This document shows positions 1 through 4,732 of a stretch of 5,337 nt of DNA, one piece after another. Position 1 is the stretch's first letter. Each line of letters opens with the position of its first letter. The stretch covers positions 1 through 5,337 of the forward strand of contig JACQVU010000242.1 in assembly GCA_016209585.1 (NCBI GenBank). The letters run 5' to 3'. This DNA is from Planctomycetota bacterium. Lineage in GTDB: Bacteria; Planctomycetota; UBA8742; JACQVU01. Under the pieces are notes generated by a model. It was not told the origin of the DNA and did not search any database. It saw nothing but the letters and a program-made list of their open reading frames with translations. A program made the translations under genes and the position numbers.

Positions 1-1127
1 AGTTCGTCGAAGAGTTTCTGGATTTCATCCTTGCGGCTGCTCAGGGCGTTGCACTCCCGCGCGATCACGTCTTCCAGCGGCTCCAGGCCGGCGTACGCCG
101 AGTGGTAGTCGTCGGTGACGTACTTCTCTTCCTGGATCAGCGTCTGCGCCGTCTCCCGCACATTCTTCCCCGACGCCATCAGCACCCGCAACGTATTCTG
201 CATCCGCTGCGACAGCATGCGGCAGAGTTGCACGGCGATGCGCGGCTGCACCTTCACCACCTGGGGGAACTTGTCGGCCGGGATGACGCCCAGTTCGCAG
301 TTCTGGCTGGCGGTGACCTTGGCGGTGCGCTTGGACATTTCGTCGATAAGCACCAGCATTTCGCCCACGATCTCGCCGGCCTTGATCTCGCCCACCTTCT
401 GGTCCCGGATGTGCACCCACAACTCGCCCCGCGCCAGCACCCACATCTCCTTGCCCGGATCCCCCTCGTTGCATAGCACCTCGCCGCGCCCGATCTTCCG
501 CGTCTTCGCCAGGCCGGAGTCGGCCACCGCCGAGCCGAAGGCGGCCTGCTGCTCTTTGGCCGCCTCCACCACGCTGCGGCCGCGCTTGTAGGTCTTGGTG
601 ACCTTCGCCTTCTTGTAGATCTCGTCCACCTGCTCGTCGTTCGACGACTTCGCCAAGTCCTCGATGATCGTGTAGAAATCCACGCAGTACTGCTCCAGCG
701 CCTTCTTGAACGCCGAGATCTTCCCCACCGCCCCCGAAAACATCTGGTTGACCGCCAGCAACCGCCGCGCCAGCGACTTGGCGATGTTCACCCCCAGCGC
801 CGGGTTCTGCAGCACGAACGGCTCCAGTTTGTCGGCCGTCACCGGCACGATCTGCAACGTGCACTCCGTCTTCGCGAAATAGGAGGCCGGCTGGACCGGC
901 AGGAACAGCCCGGCCTCGGCCACGTAGACGTCGGCCCCCTTGTGCTCCACCGTCTCGATCGGCCGGCCCTCCTGGCGCGCCTGCTCCGCCGTGAACACGG
1001 CGTTCTCATCGCCCGCGTTGCAAAGGACCTCCACCGTGCCCTGCTTCAATACGATCAAGGCCACCGCCGGCTTGCCCTGCAAGGCCAGCGTCGTCCCCGC
1101 CGGAACCGTCTTCACCCCGCCAGCCAT
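1..1127 (-). CDS. Tandem cyclic-nucleotide-binding-domain protein (3' end outside window)
   Basis: Read on the minus strand from ATG at 1127, this frame stays open for 375 codons to the window edge, so the C-terminus is missing. Residues about 205-315 look like a CNB/Crp-type sensor fold: KIGRGEVLCNEGDPGKEMWVL, then a phosphate-binding-cassette-like stretch with G255-E256 and R267-T268-A269. Residues about 5-125 look like a second, degenerate CNB domain: the opening VPAGTTLALQG and KQGTVEV strands are present, but the GE...RTA cassette is not. Between them lies a helical linker (about 130-200), and after the second domain a Lys/Glu-rich helical region (about 318-375). No DNA-binding helix-turn-helix, signal peptide or membrane segment is visible in the part present. 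The start is supported by GAGGA at 1135-1139 on the minus strand, 7 bases from the ATG. A role in ligand-dependent regulation or protein scaffolding is inference; the effector and ligand are unknown. Confidence 0.82.
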   Translation of the reverse strand, partial: MAGGVKTVPAGTTLALQGKPAVALIVLKQGTVEVLCNAGDENAVFTAEQARQEGRPIETVEHKGADVYVAEAGLFLPVQPASYFAKTECTLQIVPVTADKLEPFVLQNPALGVNIAKSLARRLLAVNQMFSGAVGKISAFKKALEQYCVDFYTIIEDLAKSSNDEQVDEIYKKAKVTKTYKRGRSVVEAAKEQQAAFGSAVADSGLAKTRKIGRGEVLCNEGDPGKEMWVLARGELWVHIRDQKVGEIKAGEIVGEMLVLIDEMSKRTAKVTASQNCELGVIPADKFPQVVKVQPRIAVQLCRMLSQRMQNTLRVLMASGKNVRETAQTLIQEEKYVTDDYHSAYAGLEPLEDVIARECNALSSRKDEIQKLFDE

Positions 1128-1228
1128 GCGCAGGTCCTCGCCGTTTGGGAAGTGGGCCTGGTCTCCCGCGGTCGCCGCCCGCGCCCCGCAACGCGGCGCC
1201 GAAAGGCCACGCGGAACCCTAGGTAGTG

Positions 1229-1258
1229 AGCATAACACCCCGCCCCCCGCCGGTTCAA
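1229..1258 (-). promoter_or_regulatory. Candidate sigma-70-type promoter for the CNB-domain gene
   Basis: On the minus strand, TTGAAC (1258-1253, 4 of 6 to TTGACA) is followed after 18 bases by TATGCT (1234-1229, 4 of 6 to TATAAT). Transcription would start near 1222, giving a leader of about 95 bases before the ATG at 1127. The match is modest and the spacer is very G-rich on this strand, so this is only a candidate. Confidence 0.33.
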
Positions 1259-1284
1259 TACCAAGGACGGCTGGCCGGCGCTGT

Positions 1285-1339
1285 GGAATGCGGTGGCTTG
1301 CCACCGCTCCGGTTTGCGCCGGCTTGCCGGCGCACTCCC
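1285..1339. repeat. REP/BIME-like pair of perfect palindromes
   Basis: Two perfect inverted repeats lie in tandem: GCGGTGGC-TT-GCCACCGC (1290-1307) and GCGCCGGC-TT-GCCGGCGC (1316-1333), separated by 8 bases. Both have 8-bp arms, a TT loop and the same GGCTTGCC core. The outer flanks are also near-complementary: GGAATGC at 1285-1291 against GCACTCC at 1332-1338 (6 of 7). The layout resembles extragenic palindromic units dispersed in many bacterial genomes. Whether it is repeated elsewhere in this genome cannot be seen here. In RNA it would form two strong hairpins in tandem, on either strand. Confidence 0.7.
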
Positions 1340-1367
1340 GCCCCGCCTCCACGGGCACGGTGAACCA

Positions 1368-1384
1368 CCTTCGACTTCGCTCAG
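1368..1384. repeat. Short SEVEG-type dispersed repeat (candidate)
   Basis: CCTTCGACTTCGCTCAG matches a short sequence I remember as recurring between genes in many environmental bacterial genomes; its reverse complement reads as L-S-E-V-E-G. Here it lies exactly where similarity to the IS1380-type transposase remnant stops. An alternative is that this is simply decayed transposase sequence, because family members continue with L-L-R-E-V-E at this point. Confidence 0.35.
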
Positions 1385-1480
1385 CGGCAGCCCGGCATCG
1401 GACGTGACGTGACCGCCGCTGAAGTCCGCCTGGACCTGGCGCTTGCCGAGCCGTTGAAAGTCGAACAGGGGGTGGCGCAA
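1382..1480 (-). pseudogene. IS1380-type transposase, N-terminal remnant
   Basis: Minus-strand translation from TTG at 1480 gives LRHPLFDFQRLGKRQ, then VQADFSGGHVTSDAGLPL. This matches the start typical of IS1380-family (DDE group 1) transposases: F-x-x-LG(R/K)R-x-V-x-ADF-x-GG-x-x-TSD-(A/G)-G-x-L. Only about 33 residues of a normally 400-plus-residue protein remain. Beyond 1382 the reading continues into the SEVEG-type repeat and the palindrome pair with no further transposase similarity, and no catalytic DDE region is present. No ATG exists in this frame near the start, so TTG or a lost upstream codon would have been used. The fragment marks an old insertion followed by deletion. The family call rests on motif memory and the similarity is short. 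Confidence 0.6.
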
Positions 1481-1505
1481 GGAGTAACCATGGGGCGGTC
1501 TCCGG

Positions 1506-1518
1506 CTCGCGTCGCGAG
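1506..1518. repeat. Short perfect palindrome CTCGCG-T-CGCGAG
   Basis: Six-base arms surround a single T, 26 bases upstream (minus-strand sense) of the transposase remnant start. A one-base loop makes it a poor RNA hairpin. It is either a protein-binding site or part of the old element's end sequence. Nothing in the sequence decides its role. Confidence 0.35.
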
Positions 1519-1574
1519 TCCTCCCCCACCGATCAATGCGATCATCGGGCCGCCCCGTTTACTTTTTTGGTGAG

Positions 1575-1589
1575 CAATACGGGGTATTG
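1575..1589. repeat. Inverted repeat CAATAC-GGG-GTATTG
   Basis: Perfect 6-bp arms with a 3-base spacer. A second, looser pair, CCCCGT (1553-1558) with ACGGGG (1579-1584), overlaps it. The site lies on the 5' side of the transposase remnant, where the element's end would be expected. No matching terminal inverted repeat or target duplication could be found on the other side, so calling it an insertion-sequence end would be speculative. Confidence 0.35.
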
Positions 1590-1741
1590 GTGTCCACCCG
1601 TAGTTACTTGCGCTCTCTCCCGTTTGTTGCGGTGGCTGGCGCCGGGACATGAATTGAGGAAGGTTCGATGCGCCAACATGGCAGGAGCAACAGTCACGAT
1701 GCGTGTTTTATGCCCTGGTGACAGGTCACGGTCATCGCCTA
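1585..1741. other. Intergenic stretch with no convincing gene
   Basis: This part of the long gap between the CNB gene and the receiver gene is less GC-rich than its surroundings and shows no recognisable protein. It holds a 17-codon mini-ORF at 1668-1721 and the palindrome GTGAC-AG-GTCAC at 1718-1729. It is probably the far upstream region of the receiver-groESL operon mixed with remains of the neighbouring insertion sequence. Confidence 0.5.
1668..1721 (+). CDS. Possible 17-residue leader peptide / mini-ORF
   Basis: ATG at 1668 opens a 17-codon frame (MRQHGRSNSHDACFMPW) that ends at TGA 1719-1721. It is preceded by a strong purine-rich ribosome binding site, GAGGAAGG (1656-1663), with GAGG 8 bases from the ATG. 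That is a better site than several real genes in the window have. However, no promoter is evident upstream, and the best promoter of the downstream operon (about 1787-1802) lies after it, so it may never be transcribed. No attenuator-like runs of one amino acid are seen. Confidence 0.2.
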   Translation: MRQHGRSNSHDACFMPW

Positions 1742-1776
1742 ATTCGCACTAGGTTCAAAACTCATTGTATGCGAAT
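1742..1776. repeat. Widely spaced inverted repeat ATTCGCA / TGCGAAT
   Basis: ATTCGCA (1742-1748) is exactly complementary to TGCGAAT (1770-1776), with 21 bases between. The right arm overlaps the second inverted repeat (1759-1781) by three bases, so the two foldings exclude each other in single-stranded form. As DNA, the arms could be half-sites about 28 bp apart. Confidence 0.4.
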
Positions 1777-1781
1777 GAGTT
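1759..1781. promoter_or_regulatory. Putative operator: perfect inverted repeat AACTCATT-N7-AATGAGTT
   Basis: Perfect 8-bp arms flank a 7-base spacer. The site is AT-rich in a GC-rich genome and lies directly upstream of the extended -10 box at 1787-1795, covering roughly -43 to -21 relative to a start near 1802. That is a typical place for a repressor or activator site controlling the receiver-groES-groEL genes. It is not CIRCE: CIRCE is TTAGCACTC-N9-GAGTGCTAA, and here only ACTC and GAGT are shared, 13 bases apart rather than 9. No T-run follows, so a terminator is unlikely. Confidence 0.5.
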
Positions 1782-1786
1782 ACGAC

Positions 1787-1802
1787 TGGTATAGACTATA
1801 GG
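1787..1802 (+). promoter_or_regulatory. Candidate extended -10 promoter for the receiver-groESL operon
   Basis: TGG-TATAGA (TG at 1787-1788, hexamer 1790-1795, 4 of 6 to TATAAT) fits an extended -10 element; start expected near 1802. The best -35 candidate, TTGTAT (1765-1770), is weak and 19 bases away. The hexamer is part of a short palindrome, TATAG-A-CTATA (1790-1800), which gives a second possible -10, TATAGG, at 1797-1802. No sigma-32-type pair (CTTGAAA with CCCATNT) is seen. The leader to the GTG at 1874 would be about 70 bases. Confidence 0.4.
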
Positions 1803-1873
1803 TTTCGGGGCACGTCGTTTGCGCATCGGTCGAGCCACCGGGCTGAACGTCTCTACTTCGTGGAGAAACGGCC

Positions 1874-2341
1874 GTGCTTTCCCAAACCGTGCTCATCGCC
1901 GACGACGACACCCGTGTGCTGGGCACGTTGGGCGAGGTCGTGCGCGACACCGGCCACCGGCCGATTCTCGCCACGCGCGGGAAAGAGGCGGTGGAGGTAG
2001 TGCGCCGCCAGCCTCGGGGGGTGTCGCTGTCGCTGCTGGACGTGGGGCTTCCGGACATGAGCGGGTTCGACGCCTTCCGGTTGATTCACGAGGTGAACGC
2101 GCTCATCCAGGTCATTTTCGTGACGGCGGAGGCGACGCCGGAGAATCGCGCGCGGGCGTCGGGGCTTGGCGCCTACCGCCTGTTGCCGAAGCCGCTCGAC
2201 CTTGCGGAGGTGCGCCGCAGCGTGAGCGAAGTGCTGACGCACATCGACGCCGCGTGGGAAGAGTTTCGCGCGCGGCACGGCGACGCCGGGTTTGACGCAT
2301 TGTCCGGCCGTCCGTGGCCGGAGAGCGATATCGACCGCTGA
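1874..2341 (+). CDS. Single-domain response regulator (receiver domain, CheY-like)
   Basis: The 155-residue product is a phosphoacceptor receiver domain with no output domain. Residues 5-125 carry all the switch residues: the acidic cluster D10-D11-D12, phosphoacceptor D56 in LLDVGLPDMSG, T84 after the fourth strand (IFVTAEA), and K106-P107 (LLPKPLD). The last 30 or so residues (about 126-155) are charged, with no recognisable DNA-binding or enzymatic fold. The protein should be cytoplasmic and phosphorylated by a histidine kinase not encoded in the window. Start: GTG at 1874, with GGAG at 1862-1865 8 bases upstream; translation from it leads straight into the first strand. It ends 24 bp before groES on the same strand, so the two are probably co-transcribed. 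Its output must act through protein contact or by passing phosphate on; control of chaperonin expression is inference from position only. Confidence 0.9.
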   Translation: MLSQTVLIADDDTRVLGTLGEVVRDTGHRPILATRGKEAVEVVRRQPRGVSLSLLDVGLPDMSGFDAFRLIHEVNALIQVIFVTAEATPENRARASGLGAYRLLPKPLDLAEVRRSVSEVLTHIDAAWEEFRARHGDAGFDALSGRPWPESDIDR

Positions 2342-2365
2342 TCATCGACACCAAGGAATCGACCC

Positions 2366-2662
2366 ATGTCCAAGCCGAAGGTGAAGCCGCTGAACGACAA
2401 AATCCTGGTCCGCCGCGCGGAAGCCGAAGAGAAGACCCGCGGGGGCATCATCCTGCCGGAGACGGCGAAGGAGAAACCCCGGGAGGGCGTGGTGGTGGCG
2501 CTGGGCGACGGCCCGGTGCTGGAAGGCGGCAAGCGCGGCACGTTCCAGGTGCGGGAGAACGATCGCATCATTTTCACCTCCTACGCCGGCACCGAGATCA
2601 AGGTCGAAGGCCAGGAGTACCTGATCCTGAGCGAAGACGACGTGCTGGCGGTCGTGGAGTGA
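2366..2662 (+). CDS. groES: Co-chaperonin GroES (Hsp10)
   Basis: This 98-residue protein is the heptameric lid that caps GroEL and closes the folding chamber in the cytoplasm. It is full length for the family. The opening KVKPLNDKILVRR strand is followed by the mobile loop (about 20-38, EEKTRGG...ETAKEKP) with the hydrophobic tripeptide I28-I29-L30 that binds the GroEL apical domain. The dome loop is at 47-58 (GDGPVLEGGKRG), and the C-terminus has the family's EYLILSEDDVLAVVE ending. The ATG at 2366 has AAGGA at 2353-2357, 8 bases upstream. It sits between the receiver gene and groEL, in the usual groES-groEL order. Nothing is missing, so it should be functional. Confidence 0.97.
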   Translation: MSKPKVKPLNDKILVRRAEAEEKTRGGIILPETAKEKPREGVVVALGDGPVLEGGKRGTFQVRENDRIIFTSYAGTEIKVEGQEYLILSEDDVLAVVE

Positions 2663-2690
2663 CGAACGACGATACCCGCCCGCCTCGGCG

Positions 2691-2711
2691 GACAACTGAC
2701 AACTGACAACT
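2691..2711 (+). repeat. Three tandem copies of GACAACT in the groES-groEL spacer
   Basis: GACAACT is repeated exactly three times, at 2691-2697, 2698-2704 and 2705-2711, and followed by G. The array ends immediately before GGAAG (2712-2716), the likely ribosome binding site of groEL. It is noticeably AT-richer than the flanking genes. Arrays of this heptamer (CAGTTGT on the other strand) are, from memory, common between genes in some bacteria. Copy-number change by slippage would alter the distance between groES and groEL. Confidence 0.85.
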
Positions 2712-2723
2712 GGAAGTGGACCC

Positions 2724-4349
2724 ATGGCCAAACAGATCGCCTACGATCAAGACGCGCGGGACCGCATTCGCGAAGGTGTGCGCACCCTGGCCCGCGCGGT
2801 GAAGATCACCCTCGGCCCCCGTGGCCGCAACGTGGTGATCGAGAAGTCGTTCGGTTCGCCGACCGTCACCAAGGACGGCGTCACCGTGGCCAAAGAGATC
2901 GAACTGGACGACCCCTACCACAACATCGGCGCCCAGATGGTGAAAGAGGTGGCCTCGAAGACCAACGACGTCGCCGGCGACGGCACCACCACCGCCACGC
3001 TGCTGGCCGAGGCCATTTACGACGAGGGCCTCAAGAACGTGGCCGCGGGCGCCAACCCGCTGGGCATCCGCCGCGGCATCGAGCACGCCGTGGACGAAGT
3101 GTGCAAGGAACTCGAGAAGCGCGCCGTGAAGATCAACAAAGACTCCGCCTCCATCGCGCAGGTGGGCACCATCGCGGCCAACTCCGACGCCGAGATCGGC
3201 AAAATGATCGCCCAGGCGCTGGAGCGCGTGGGCAAGGACGGCGTGATCACCGTGGAAGAGGGCAAGAGCCTCGACACCACGGTCGACTGGGTGGAGGGCA
3301 TGCAGTTCGACAAGGGGTTCATCTCGCCGCACTTCGTCACCGACCCCCAGGAGATGAAGGCCGTGCTTGAAAACGCCTTCGTCCTGGTCTACGAGAAGAA
3401 GATCGGCAACATCCGCGAGCTCATCCCCCTGCTGGAAGGCGTCGCCCGCTCCGGCCGCCCGCTGCTCATCGTGGCCGAGGAGATCGAGGGCGACGCCCTG
3501 GCCACGCTGGTGGTGAACAAACTGCGCGGCACGCTCCGCGCCTGCGCCGTCAAGGCCCCCGGCTTCGGCGACCGCCGCAAGGCCATGCTGGAAGACATCG
3601 CGGTGCTCACCGGCGGCCAGGCGATCATGGAGGCCCTGGGCGTGCAACTCGAGAGCGTCACGCTCGACATGCTCGGCTCGGCCAAGAAGGTGGTGGTCGA
3701 CAAAGACAACACCACCCTCATCGAGGGCGGCGGGAAGTCGGCCGATATCAAGGGGCGCATCGCCCAGATTCGCCGCGAGATCGAGACCACCACCAGCGAC
3801 TACGACAAAGAGAAACTGCAGGAGCGCCTCGCCAAACTCTCCGGCGGCGTGGCCCAGATCAACGTCGGCGCGGCCACCGAGGTGGAGATGAAGGAGAAGA
3901 AGATGCGGGTGGAAGACGCGCTTAACGCCACCCGCGCCGCCATCGAGGGCGGCATTCTCCCCGGCGGCGGCGTGGCGTTCTTCCGCTCCCGCGACGTGCT
4001 GAAGAAACTCAAGGTCGACGGCGACGAGCAGGTGGGGATCGACATCGTCCACCGCGCGCTCACCTCGCCCGTTGAACAGATCGCCGAGAACGCCGGCTAC
4101 GACGGCGCGGTGGTGGCGAGCAAACTGGGCGACTCCAAGGACTACAACTTCGGCTTCAACGCCGAGACGGGCGAGTACGCCGACCTCGTGAAGGCCGGCA
4201 TCATCGACCCCACCAAGGTGGCCACCGTGGCCCTGCGCAACGCCGCCAGCATCGCCGCGCTGCTCCTCACCACCGAAGCCGTGGTCTGCAAGATTCCCGA
4301 GAAGAAGGACAATCACGGCCACGACGACGGCGGCGGGGAAGACTATTGA
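2724..4349 (+). CDS. groEL: Chaperonin GroEL (Hsp60)
   Basis: This 541-residue subunit of the double-ring ATP-driven folding chamber aligns from end to end with bacterial GroEL. The ATP site is intact: TLGPRGRNVV (29-38), D51 in TKDGVT, GDGTTTAT (85-92), the essential D398 in RVEDALNATRAA, and GGG (414-416). The apical domain (about 191-375) has QFDKGFISPHF with F199 and F204; the usual Y203 is H203. Oddities: the signature AAVEEG is AAIEGG (G409 for E409), the R501 position is T501, and the tail ends HGHDDGGGEDY with no GGM repeats. E408, K498, D155, R395 and E386 are kept, and R197 is K197. ATG at 2724 follows GGAAG (2712-2716) after 7 bases, 61 bp past groES. It should be an active chaperonin. 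Its sequence style suggests Planctomycetota (memory-based). Confidence 0.97.
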   Translation: MAKQIAYDQDARDRIREGVRTLARAVKITLGPRGRNVVIEKSFGSPTVTKDGVTVAKEIELDDPYHNIGAQMVKEVASKTNDVAGDGTTTATLLAEAIYDEGLKNVAAGANPLGIRRGIEHAVDEVCKELEKRAVKINKDSASIAQVGTIAANSDAEIGKMIAQALERVGKDGVITVEEGKSLDTTVDWVEGMQFDKGFISPHFVTDPQEMKAVLENAFVLVYEKKIGNIRELIPLLEGVARSGRPLLIVAEEIEGDALATLVVNKLRGTLRACAVKAPGFGDRRKAMLEDIAVLTGGQAIMEALGVQLESVTLDMLGSAKKVVVDKDNTTLIEGGGKSADIKGRIAQIRREIETTTSDYDKEKLQERLAKLSGGVAQINVGAATEVEMKEKKMRVEDALNATRAAIEGGILPGGGVAFFRSRDVLKKLKVDGDEQVGIDIVHRALTSPVEQIAENAGYDGAVVASKLGDSKDYNFGFNAETGEYADLVKAGIIDPTKVATVALRNAASIAALLLTTEAVVCKIPEKKDNHGHDDGGGEDY

Positions 4350-4594
4350 CGGGCACGGTGACATCGAAGCGGAAGATCAACGCGCCCGGCAAGGCGAGGG
4401 ATCGTCGGCCGGCGCCTGCCCGCGGGCGTGGAAACCTCGGAGCGCCGCGGGGCGTCATCGCCGCCAAGCCGGCGGGGCGTCGCCGCGCCAGCCCGTACGA
4501 TGCCTTCTTCCGGTTGGCGGGAAAGAACGGTGTCGATCCGGCCGCGTATCATGAACTCCGGTCGCTCACGCGCGGACGTCGAAGCGCCGACTGA
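4346..4594 (+). CDS. Small very basic protein of unknown function
   Basis: I do not recognise this gene. The longest reading uses TTG at 4346, overlapping the groEL stop (TTGA), with GGGGAAG (4335-4341) just upstream; this would allow translational coupling and gives 82 residues. GTG at 4358 is an alternative start (78 residues). The first 50 or so residues are rich in Arg, Lys, Pro, Gly and Ala and probably disordered (SKRKINAPGKARDRRPAPARGR). The last part (about 48-76) reads like an ordered helical segment (PYDAFFRLAGKNGVDPAAYHELRSL). About three quarters of codons end in G or C, lower than in groEL. A nucleic-acid-binding role would suit the charge but is speculation. It may also be a chance open frame in GC-rich DNA. 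Confidence 0.4.
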   Translation: MTGTVTSKRKINAPGKARDRRPAPARGRGNLGAPRGVIAAKPAGRRRASPYDAFFRLAGKNGVDPAAYHELRSLTRGRRSAD

Positions 4595-4607
4595 GTGAGG
4601 CTCTCAC
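4595..4607. repeat. Short inverted repeat GTGAG-GCT-CTCAC after the basic-protein stop
   Basis: Perfect 5-bp arms with a 3-base loop lie directly after the TGA at 4592-4594. No T-run follows, so it is at best a weak or factor-dependent transcript end. A near copy of its sequence (GTAAGGCTCTCA, 4930-4941, 11 of 12) begins at the last base of the next gene's stop codon. Confidence 0.3.
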
Positions 4608-4633
4608 CCGAAGCAGCCAAAACCGCCGCGGGG

Positions 4634-4662
4634 TTTCCCGACGGCAGCGGGCGCGCTACAAT
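4634..4662 (+). promoter_or_regulatory. Candidate promoter for the small TPR-like gene
   Basis: TACAAT (4657-4662) matches TATAAT at 5 of 6 positions. Seventeen bases upstream is TTTCCC (4634-4639), a weak -35 (3 of 6). Transcription would start near 4669, about 50-65 bases before the likely start codons at 4718 or 4733. The location in a gene-free stretch supports it and argues that 4595-4717 is not coding. Confidence 0.42.
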
Positions 4663-4732
4663 CTCCCCTTCGCGTCGCCGGTCCGGCTGGCGCGGGGGGG
4701 CGGCGCAGCGGGTCGCGATGCGATGTGATGCC

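Noticed and set aside
102..591. Plus-strand frames of 124 and 158 codons opposite the CNB gene
   Set aside because: They are antisense shadows with His/Pro/Ser-rich, low-complexity translations and no ribosome binding site.
25..864. A 279-codon minus-strand frame beginning MHVADRAGDG
   Set aside because: It lies in a different frame from the CNB-domain protein over the same bases; its composition (Arg/Gly/Ala/Gln) has no domain signal, whereas the other frame gives recognisable CNB motifs.
1112..1480. An intact 122-residue protein starting with transposase-like sequence
   Set aside because: Only the first 33 residues resemble a transposase. The rest is read through palindromic repeats and the CNB gene leader, so it is treated as a remnant.
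1567..1752. A 61-codon plus-strand frame in the intergenic region
   Set aside because: TTG start with no ribosome binding site, mixed codon use and no recognisable motif; it crosses several short palindromes.
1759..1781. CIRCE (HrcA) element before groESL
   Set aside because: The arms and spacing do not fit TTAGCACTC-N9-GAGTGCTAA; only ACTC and GAGT are shared, 13 rather than 9 bases apart. No other CIRCE-like match was seen upstream of the receiver gene or groES.
2598..4364. A 588-codon open frame on the minus strand across groEL
   Set aside because: It is the antisense shadow of groEL: codons there end almost always in G or C, which keeps an opposite frame free of stops. Its translation is a monotonous His/Asp/Val/Gly/Ala mix with no domain.
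4350..4470. A Rho-independent terminator after groEL
   Set aside because: No GC-rich hairpin followed by a T-run was found there; the next frame starts at or within a few bases of the groEL stop.
4595..4732. N-terminal extension of the TPR-like protein from GTG 4595
   Set aside because: The extension is Arg/Ser/Gly-rich without structure and contains the best promoter-like hexamer (TACAAT); the TPR-like part begins only after 4733.
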